A stretch of DNA of 12,564 nucleotides from NCBI GenBank assembly GCA_021796055.1, contig JAJYOS010000083.1, positions 1-12,564 on the forward strand. Reading direction: 5' to 3'. Below, piece by piece: positions 7,393 through 12,564 of the stretch. The notes beneath the pieces are model-generated. The model searched no databases. It saw nothing but the letters and a program-made list of their open reading frames with translations, and had not been told where the DNA came from. The DNA comes from Bacteroidota bacterium. GTDB taxonomy: Bacteria; Bacteroidota; Kryptoniia; Kryptoniales; JAKASW01. Numbering within the stretch: position 1 is the stretch's first letter; every line of letters begins with the position of its first letter. The translations under genes were made by a program, and so were the position numbers.

Positions 7393-7904
7393 TTAGGGAG
7401 GAACGGGCCAGCACAAATGTACAATCATTGGTGGACATGCTCGCGAGCAAGGACGGTACGATTCGTCAGAAAGCAAGACAATCGCTTGTTGTCATAGGTA
7501 AACCCGCCGTCTCTTCACTCGCGCAGACATTGCAGAATTCGAAGGTAGATCACGTTCGCTGGGAGGCAGCCAAGACGCTCGGCGCGATCGGCGATGTCGG
7601 GGCGATACCATCTTTGGTGAAGGCACTCGAGGACAGCGACACCGACGTGACTTGGTTGGCTGCCGAAGCTTTGAGAAAGTTCAAAAAGGCCGCGTGGCCC
7701 GCGCTATTACGTGCGTTGATCAAACGTGGGCCGGATTCTGATCTGTTGTGCCATGGAGCGCATCATGTTTTGCGGAATCAGAAAGAGGATGGTTTCACCG
7801 ACTTGCTCTCAACTCTAACAGCGGCATTAGAATCCAACACGGCTCAGGAAACGGCATCGTTAGCTGCGTATGAGATCCTTAAGAGAATGAAGGCGAAATC
7901 GTGA
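7389..7904 (+). CDS. HEAT-repeat protein
   Basis: This 171-residue helical protein is built from HEAT (PBS-lyase type) repeats. Clear units cover about 12-43 (ARQSLVVIGKPAVSSLAQTL), 44-75 (EAAKTLGAIGDVGAIPSLVKAL) and 76-107 (AAEALRKFKKAAWPALLRAL), with looser helices to the end. There is no signal peptide or catalytic domain. Such repeats act as protein-protein scaffolds, and the partner is unknown. The gene sits between remnants of phosphoglucomutase and glucan phosphorylase, with four-base overlaps on both sides (ATGA, GTGA). Its ancestor was therefore probably co-translated with those two enzymes. It remains intact although both partners at this locus are broken. A phycobilisome lyase role is unlikely, as nothing photosynthetic is nearby. 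Confidence 0.85.
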   Translation: MIREERASTNVQSLVDMLASKDGTIRQKARQSLVVIGKPAVSSLAQTLQNSKVDHVRWEAAKTLGAIGDVGAIPSLVKALEDSDTDVTWLAAEALRKFKKAAWPALLRALIKRGPDSDLLCHGAHHVLRNQKEDGFTDLLSTLTAALESNTAQETASLAAYEILKRMKAKS

Positions 7905-8219
7905 ACGCTCATTCTCGCACCGGCAGCCCACTCAGGGATTACTTGCCCACCGACATTGATGGTTTCGATTCGCTGGCCGAACTGGCGCTGAATATGCGAT
8001 GGTCATGGAATCATGCTACCGACGAAGTCTGGCGGCAGCTTGATCCCGCTTTGTGGAAAATCACGCATAACCCCTGGGCTGTCCCGCAGACGGTCTCGCG
8101 CGACCGGATCGAACGTCTCTCGGGCCCGCCCCTTGGCGGACTATACAGCGAGAGTGATTCCGCGCTGCGACGGTGTTGCGATTCCCCAGGAAGCCGCTCA
8201 AATCCTGTGGCAGCGATGA
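7901..8219 (+). pseudogene. glgP: Alpha-glucan (glycogen) phosphorylase with large internal deletion
   Basis: The first 75 codons from GTG 7901 match the N-terminal DUF3417 region of the roughly 850-residue glucan phosphorylases (FDSLAELALNMRWSWNHATD, LDPALWKITHNPW, QTVSRDRIER). Around 8125-8136 this homology stops. In the next frame a block from 8136 to a TGA at 8217-8219 reads ADYTARVIPRCDGVAIP and ends in AQILWQR, which fits the C-terminus of the same enzyme. About 90 percent of the gene, including the pyridoxal-phosphate site, is gone, and the two ends are out of frame. Translation from the native start would run to 8299 through nonsense residues. The GTG overlaps the HEAT stop, so the gene belonged to the same operon. 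Confidence 0.8.
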
Positions 8220-8317
8220 TCACATTTCCAACGGGAGGTTTTCAATCGATAAGTAAGTCTTCGAAAACTAGATCACGGAAAAAGAATTCAATTACCTAAA
8301 ATCATGAGGAAATCAAA

Positions 8318-9241
8318 ATGAGAAAGAGCAGTTCCTTTGCAGCATTAATATTCATAGTAATTTTTGGCATTGGTTTAGGCTTAGCATTCGCCACGTATAG
8401 TGCCTCGGCTAGTACTGTCAGCGTGTTGATTGGAATCGTTGCGTTTGCTATCGCCCTCGTTGTCTCTCTCGCAATCAAGGTTGCGGATCAATGGGAAAAG
8501 GTGGTGATATTGCGGTTAGGCAAGTTCCGCGCTCTTAAAGGACCGGGGCTGTTCTTCATTATCCCGGTCATTGACCAGATAGCTTACTGGATTGACACCC
8601 GCGTGATTACATCTTCTTTCAAAGCTGAGAAGACACTTACGAAAGATACGGTGCCGGTGGATGTAGAGGCAGTGTTATTCTGGAAAGTCTTGGATCCCAA
8701 GAAGGCGGCCCTTGATGTAGCCGATTATCAGAGCGCTATAAATTGGGCCTCTCAAACAGCTCTGCGCGATATCATCGGCAAGACCATGCTTTCGGACATG
8801 CTGGAAGGCAGGGACAAGATTAGCAGCGAGCTCCAGAAGGTCATTGATGTACGAACGGAACCGTGGGGCATCAATGTTATTTCGGTGGAAGTGAAGGATG
8901 TACTTATTCCCTCAGCCCTGGAGGATGCGATGTCGATGCAGGCTCAGGCTGAAAGAGAACGTCAGGCCAGGGTAATCCTGGGAGATTCGGAAAGACAGGT
9001 TGCCGAGAAATTTGAAGAAGCGGCCAGGACCTACACGAACAACCCTGTGGCGTTGCATCTGAGAGCGATGAATATGCTCTACGAAGGATTGAAGCAAAAC
9101 TCGACAATCGTAATAGTGCCCAGTTCAGCCGTGGATACCATGCAGCTTGGCGGCGTAGCCGGGTTAACAGCTCTGACTATGGGGATCGGCCAGGAGAAAG
9201 CGAACAAGGAAAAGGAGAGTGCGACCCGGAAGCCGGAATAA
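8318..9241 (+). CDS. Slipin (stomatin-like SPFH/band-7 membrane protein)
   Basis: The protein has 307 residues. Two N-terminal membrane segments (about 8-28 and 35-54) are followed by an SPFH domain (about 55-215). Family features include EKVVILRLGKFRALKGPGLF, the IDTRV segment, VPVDVEAVLFWKV, RDIIGKTMLSDML, and the coiled-coil start AQAERERQARVILGDSERQ. Slipins form oligomers in detergent-resistant membrane patches and often pair with a membrane protease of the NfeD family. Here the next gene is instead a site-2 protease, 39 bases downstream. GAGGA (8306-8310) gives a good ribosome site. The second membrane segment makes the N-terminus longer than the usual 250-260-residue slipin. The last 25 residues are charged and probably disordered. 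Confidence 0.93.
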   Translation: MRKSSSFAALIFIVIFGIGLGLAFATYSASASTVSVLIGIVAFAIALVVSLAIKVADQWEKVVILRLGKFRALKGPGLFFIIPVIDQIAYWIDTRVITSSFKAEKTLTKDTVPVDVEAVLFWKVLDPKKAALDVADYQSAINWASQTALRDIIGKTMLSDMLEGRDKISSELQKVIDVRTEPWGINVISVEVKDVLIPSALEDAMSMQAQAERERQARVILGDSERQVAEKFEEAARTYTNNPVALHLRAMNMLYEGLKQNSTIVIVPSSAVDTMQLGGVAGLTALTMGIGQEKANKEKESATRKPE

Positions 9242-9280
9242 CTTCAACAAAGAAGCGTTTCATATGGAAAGGGAAAAGCG

Positions 9281-10486
9281 GTGATACCCGCGAAAACGAA
9301 CGACCGACTCGAACCGGAAACTTCACAGCGGCGGTTTGCCCAAAAAGGAAGCACGTTCATCACGCGACACAACATCCCGATAGGCAGAATCCTGGGAATA
9401 CCGGTTGGCCTGGATTACTCCTGGCTTGTGGTCTTCACGCTGTTCACCTGGATGCTGGCGCGCAATTACTTTCCAGCCGAGTTCAAGGACTGGTCGCGGC
9501 TGCTGTACTGGATCGTGGGCGCGGACGCGGTCGTCATGCTGTTTGCGAGCGTGCTGCTCCACGAACTTGGGCACTCTGCGGTGGCGCTGTGGTACAAGAT
9601 TCCCGTACGAAGCATTACGCTTTTCCTCTTCGGGGGTGTGGCACAGATCGGGAAAGAACCGCCCGGCGCTGTCGCCGAGGTCCTTATTGCCATAGCGGGC
9701 CCGTTGGTGAGCCTGGCACTGGCGTTTTTGTTCTACATCGTGACGCCGCTCGCAGCCGGAATGGAGCCCCTCTTTGGACTGGCGAAGCTCCTCGCTTACA
9801 TCAACCTGGGTCTGGTGTTGTTCAACATGATTCCCGGCTATCCACTCGACGGCGGTCGCGTTTTCCGGACCATCTTGTGGGCGATCACGAAAAACCTGCG
9901 CCGCTCGACCATCATTACAGCAAACATCGGCCGCTTTTTCGCTTTTGGGTTTATCTTCTTCGGCGTCTGGCAGATGCTCACCGGTAAAATTGGCGGAGGG
10001 GTATGGATCGTGATCATCGGCTGGTTTCTCGACAACGCTGCTTCCGGCCAGGTGCAGCAGGCGATGTCTCACGGTTTGCTGGAGGGCCATACGGTCTCGC
10101 AAGTCGGTGGAAGTCATTGCGCCGTCGTTCCCGCAGAGCTGACGCTGCAGCAGTTGGTGGACGAACACATCCTGGGTACCGGGCAGCGCTGTTTCCTCGT
10201 CAACCGGGAGGATAACATCGTCGGTTTGATGACTTTACATCGGATCAAGGAAGTGCCGCGTCTCGAATGGGCAACTACCAGTGCTGCTCGGGTTATGCTT
10301 CCTTTGGAACATCTGAAACGCGTGGAGCCTGATACGGAGTTGTGGGCTGCACTCGAGAAGATGGACAGTAATGGAGTCAACCAGTTGCCCATCACCCGGG
10401 GTAACCGTGTCATCGGCATGATAACCCGGGAAGATGTAATCACTTTTCTGCGTTCGCTCCAGGAATTGGGAACACTGCCGACGTGA
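9281..10486 (+). CDS. Site-2 protease family zinc metalloprotease with C-terminal CBS domains
   Basis: The product is a 401-residue integral membrane protease that would cut substrates within the membrane. The catalytic zinc motif HELGH is at 94-98, and the third ligand lies in FNMIPGYPLDGGRV (D190). Six or so membrane segments cover about 35-250. Residues 265-395 form a cytoplasmic pair of CBS domains (for example QLPITRGNRVIGMITREDV), which commonly sense adenine nucleotides. This architecture resembles the Rip3 group of mycobacteria. The start is GTG with a purine-rich AAAGGGAA about 8 bases upstream. It follows the slipin closely, which suggests that the slipin organises the protease in the membrane (inference). 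A 281-codon frame on the opposite strand is only a shadow of this gene. Confidence 0.93.
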   Translation: MIPAKTNDRLEPETSQRRFAQKGSTFITRHNIPIGRILGIPVGLDYSWLVVFTLFTWMLARNYFPAEFKDWSRLLYWIVGADAVVMLFASVLLHELGHSAVALWYKIPVRSITLFLFGGVAQIGKEPPGAVAEVLIAIAGPLVSLALAFLFYIVTPLAAGMEPLFGLAKLLAYINLGLVLFNMIPGYPLDGGRVFRTILWAITKNLRRSTIITANIGRFFAFGFIFFGVWQMLTGKIGGGVWIVIIGWFLDNAASGQVQQAMSHGLLEGHTVSQVGGSHCAVVPAELTLQQLVDEHILGTGQRCFLVNREDNIVGLMTLHRIKEVPRLEWATTSAARVMLPLEHLKRVEPDTELWAALEKMDSNGVNQLPITRGNRVIGMITREDVITFLRSLQELGTLPT

Positions 10487-10511
10487 GAACGGAAACTCGA
10501 GGACTGTGTAA

Positions 10512-11159
10512 ATGAAACCATCAAAAAGAATTACGACACTCTTTCTGGATATCGGCGGCGTCCTGCTTACGGACGGGTGGGACCATAAAGCCCGCAAACG
10601 TGCGGCGATGAAATTCAACCTGAACCTGGCTGAGATGGAGGAGCGCCACCACCTGACCTTTGACACATACGAGGAGGGAAAGCTCACGCCAGCAGAATAT
10701 TTTGCCCGCGTAGTCTTCTACGAAAAGCGGCCGTTCACTCCCGCTCAGTTTCGGAACTTCATGTTTGCCCAGTCGAAGCCTCATCCCGAAATGATCGAGC
10801 TGGTCCGTAATCTCAAGGCGGAATATGGATTGAAGATCGCCGTTGTCAGCAACGAGGCGAGAGAATTGAACGCATATCGGATTCGTAAGTTCAAATTGAG
10901 CGAGTTTGTGGATTCTTATATTTCCTCGTGTTATGTCCACGTTCGCAAGCCAGACGCGGACATCTTCCGGCTTGCGCTGGATATCGCCAAGGTACCTGCC
11001 CGGCATGTGGTCTATATCGAGAATACCCCAATGTTTATCCAGGTCGCGGAAGGGTTGGGGATTCGGAGTATTCTTCACACGGATTACAGGTCGACGTGCT
11101 CGGAATTGGCTGCGCTTGGATTGCAGAATAGCGAAGGAGTCATCCATGGCACCAGCTGA
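10512..11159 (+). CDS. HAD-superfamily (subfamily IA-like) hydrolase
   Basis: The protein has 215 residues with a Rossmann-like HAD core and an alpha-helical cap. Motif I is FLDIGGVL, with the nucleophile D13; the +2 Asp is Gly, as in other DxGGV-type members. Motif II is VVSN (S113). Motif III is RKPDADIF (K146). Motif IV reads YIENTPMF (E170, N171) in place of the usual Asp-Asp pair, so magnesium binding and catalysis may be altered. The likely role is a small-molecule phosphatase; the substrate is not predictable. GAGG (10499-10502) lies 9 bases before the ATG. Its end overlaps the acetate kinase start by 14 bases, so the two are co-transcribed. Confidence 0.85.
   Translation: MKPSKRITTLFLDIGGVLLTDGWDHKARKRAAMKFNLNLAEMEERHHLTFDTYEEGKLTPAEYFARVVFYEKRPFTPAQFRNFMFAQSKPHPEMIELVRNLKAEYGLKIAVVSNEARELNAYRIRKFKLSEFVDSYISSCYVHVRKPDADIFRLALDIAKVPARHVVYIENTPMFIQVAEGLGIRSILHTDYRSTCSELAALGLQNSEGVIHGTS
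11134..11139 (+). promoter_or_regulatory. Shine-Dalgarno AAGGAG fixing the acetate kinase start
   Basis: AAGGAG lies 6 bases before ATG 11146, inside the end of the HAD gene. It decides against the long in-frame extension back to 10906, whose 80 extra residues are only a shadow of the HAD gene. Confidence 0.75.
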
Positions 11160-12345
11160 CCCGCGTATCCTTACGATCAACGGCGGCTCGTCGAGCATCA
11201 AGTTCGCGCTCTACCATGTCGAAGAATCGCTTAAGCGAGGGCTTCATGGAAAGGTCGACCGCATCGGACTGAGCGATACCAACCTGACATTCAATGACCC
11301 GAACAAAAGCCAGCAGGAGAGCTGCGACATCGCCGCCTCCGATCACAAGTCGGCGGCCAATTTCCTGATTGACTGGCTCGAAAAGCAGAATAGCTTCGAA
11401 TCGGTCCGGGCGGTGGGACACCGGGTGGTCCACGGCATGAAACATACCGATCCGGAGATTGTCACACAAGAGCTGCTGGATGAGCTGCATCGGATCAGCC
11501 CGAACGATCCGGATCACATGCCGCGCGAGATTGAACTTATCGAGACCTTCCGCCAGCGTCATCCGAAACTGCCGCAGGTGGCCTGTTTCGACACGGCGTT
11601 TCACCAAACCATGCCGCGCGTGGCCAGGCTCCTTCCCATTCCACGGCGTTTCGACGCGAAGGGGATCCAGCGTTACGGATTCCACGGTTTGTCTTATGCT
11701 TATCTGATGGAAGAGCTCGCGCGTCTCGGCGACCCGGCGGCAACTAAGGGCCGCGTGATCCTCGCTCATCTCGGCAACGGCGCCAGCATGGCCGCGGTCC
11801 GTGACGGCAAAAGCATCGACACAAGCATGGGCTTCACACCGACCGCGGGATTGGTGATGAGCACGCGCTCCGGCGATTTGGATCCCGGCCTTGCGCCCTA
11901 TCTCGCCCGAACCGAGCAGATAACCACAAAACAATTTTACGAAATGGTGAACCACAAATCGGGTCTGCTCGGCGTATCCGAGACCAGTTCCGATATGCGA
12001 GATCTGCTCGACCATGAAAAGGAGGACGTAAGGGCGGCGGAAGCCGTGGAGCTGTTCTGCTACCAGGCGAAAAAATGGATCGGATCCTTCGCTGCCGCGC
12101 TCGGCGGACTGAATACTCTCGTCTTCGCCGGCGGCATCGGAGAAAATGCGCCGGCCGTGCGCGCGCGCATCTGTGAAGGGATGAGCTTCCTCGGCATTGA
12201 ACTAAATGAGTCGCGCAATGCAGAGACTGCGCCTGTGATTTCCGCGGACGCAAGCCGGGTTGCGGTCCGCGTCATTCGCACGGACGAAGAATATATGATA
12301 GCCAGGTCGGTCCGCGATGTTCTCGAACTTGACAGAACAAAATAA
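11146..12345 (+). CDS. ackA: Acetate kinase
   Basis: The product is a 399-residue acetate kinase, the usual length. It interconverts acetyl phosphate + ADP and acetate + ATP in the cytoplasm. The ASKHA fold is visible as INGGSSSIKF (11-20, N12), GHRVVHG (R93), CFDTAFH (D149), YGFHGLSYAYL (H180), AHLGNGASM (phosphate loop, from 207), STRSGDLDPG (R241) and GGIGENAPAVR (E333). These correspond in order to the known catalytic residues of the family. The common NCGSSS appears as NGGSSS, a conservative variant. With transaldolase upstream, a phosphoketolase feeding acetyl phosphate would make sense, but none is in the window. Bases 11316-11371 reappear inverted at the right end of the window. Confidence 0.96.
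   Translation: MAPADPRILTINGGSSSIKFALYHVEESLKRGLHGKVDRIGLSDTNLTFNDPNKSQQESCDIAASDHKSAANFLIDWLEKQNSFESVRAVGHRVVHGMKHTDPEIVTQELLDELHRISPNDPDHMPREIELIETFRQRHPKLPQVACFDTAFHQTMPRVARLLPIPRRFDAKGIQRYGFHGLSYAYLMEELARLGDPAATKGRVILAHLGNGASMAAVRDGKSIDTSMGFTPTAGLVMSTRSGDLDPGLAPYLARTEQITTKQFYEMVNHKSGLLGVSETSSDMRDLLDHEKEDVRAAEAVELFCYQAKKWIGSFAAALGGLNTLVFAGGIGENAPAVRARICEGMSFLGIELNESRNAETAPVISADASRVAVRVIRTDEEYMIARSVRDVLELDRTK
11316..11371 (+). repeat. Source copy of the 56-bp perfect inverted repeat (inside acetate kinase)
   Basis: This stretch, which encodes about residues 57-76 of acetate kinase, is repeated exactly in reverse complement at 12509-12564. Here it is a normal part of the acetate kinase reading frame, so this is the native copy. 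Confidence 0.9.
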
Positions 12346-12361
12346 AGAAAAGAGTACTACT

Positions 12362-12564
12362 ATGCTGAACACAGCTAAAATACTGAAGGGCTACAGTTTG
12401 CACAGCCTCGATGGAGAAATAGGGAAGGTCAAGGAATTCTACTTCGATGACCGTCACTGGGCGATTCGCTATTTAGTCGCCGACACAGGTAATTGGCTTA
12501 CCGGCAGGCAATCAGGAAATTGGCCGCCGACTTGTGATCGGAGGCGGCGATGTCGCAGCTCTCC
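12362..12564 (+). CDS. PRC-barrel domain protein, 3' part lost (partial)
   Basis: The gene starts with ATG 16 bases after the acetate kinase stop. About 50 residues look native: KILKGYSLHSLDGEIGKVKE, FYFDDRHWAIRYLVADTG, then NWLTGRQ. This is the N-terminal half of a PRC-barrel domain, a small beta-barrel found in photosynthetic reaction-centre H subunits, RimM and many stress-related bacterial proteins. After codon CAA (12509-12511), where this family usually continues with a hydrophobic VLISP-like strand, the sequence becomes the exact reverse complement of acetate kinase. The residues from there to the edge are therefore not credible protein. The frame remains open to the window edge only by chance. 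Confidence 0.75.
   Translation, partial: MLNTAKILKGYSLHSLDGEIGKVKEFYFDDRHWAIRYLVADTGNWLTGRQSGNWPPTCDRRRRCRSS
12509..12564 (-). repeat. Inverted 56-bp copy of acetate-kinase sequence at the window edge
   Basis: By hand alignment every base from 12509 to the last base is the reverse complement of 11316-11371. The match stops at 12508/12509 and shows a 3-base shared CAA at the join, judging from the expected PRC-barrel codons. Its exactness and its extension to the very edge suggest a fold-back chimera or assembly error rather than an old repeat. Confidence 0.88.

Noticed and set aside
9323..10168. Long 281-codon open frame on the - strand
   Set aside because: It lies wholly opposite the site-2 protease gene, has low-complexity H/R/D/Q-rich content typical of antisense frames in GC-rich genes, and shows no known motif.
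10906..11145. In-frame N-terminal extension of acetate kinase
   Set aside because: It overlaps the HAD gene in another frame, has no acetate-kinase homology, and a strong AAGGAG sits before ATG 11146.
11140..12015. Long 291-codon open frame on the - strand
   Set aside because: It is a shadow of acetate kinase; the + strand frame carries every catalytic motif.

Overview
The window is about 12.6 kb of bacterial chromosome. Every gene I can support lies on the + strand, spacing is tight, and several neighbours overlap at ATGA or GTGA. Most starts have a clear Shine-Dalgarno sequence, which argues against typical Bacteroidia. No rRNA, tRNA, phage, transposase or CRISPR signal is visible. I cannot name the organism. 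The content (P3A-type H+-ATPase, long-form transaldolase, DUF3417-type glucan phosphorylase remains, slipin, CBS-tailed site-2 protease) suggests an environmental bacterium with a stress and central-carbon gene cluster.

Layout. Bases 1-163 are a poorly defined leader, possibly with the tail of an upstream gene. Bases 164-4055 hold three membrane transport genes: a P3A P-type ATPase, a LysE/RhtB-like exporter and a MarC-family protein. Bases 4056-5162 are gene-poor. They contain one small YtxH-like membrane protein (4452-4688) and a decayed second copy of the marC 3' end (about 4720-4803). Bases 5163-8219 form a sugar-phosphate operon: a mannose-1-phosphate guanylyltransferase-like enzyme, a transaldolase, a 38-codon N-terminal stub of phosphoglucomutase, a HEAT-repeat protein, and an alpha-glucan phosphorylase reduced to its two ends. 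Bases 8318-10486 encode a slipin and a site-2 protease with CBS domains. Bases 10512-12345 encode a HAD-like hydrolase and acetate kinase. The window ends inside a PRC-barrel gene.

How it fits together. The ancestral operon probably linked glycogen breakdown (phosphorylase, then phosphoglucomutase) to pentose-phosphate chemistry (transaldolase) and, through acetyl phosphate, to acetate kinase. At this locus the two glycogen genes are deleted internally or truncated, while HEAT, transaldolase and acetate kinase stay intact. The transporters, slipin and protease suggest membrane or proton-homeostasis functions.

I found no convincing wholly new system. The strongest unexpected signals are the two gene remnants in the glycogen module, the marC scar, and a perfect 56-bp inverted copy of acetate-kinase sequence at the extreme right end. 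That last signal looks like a fold-back chimera or assembly artefact and cuts off the PRC-barrel gene.
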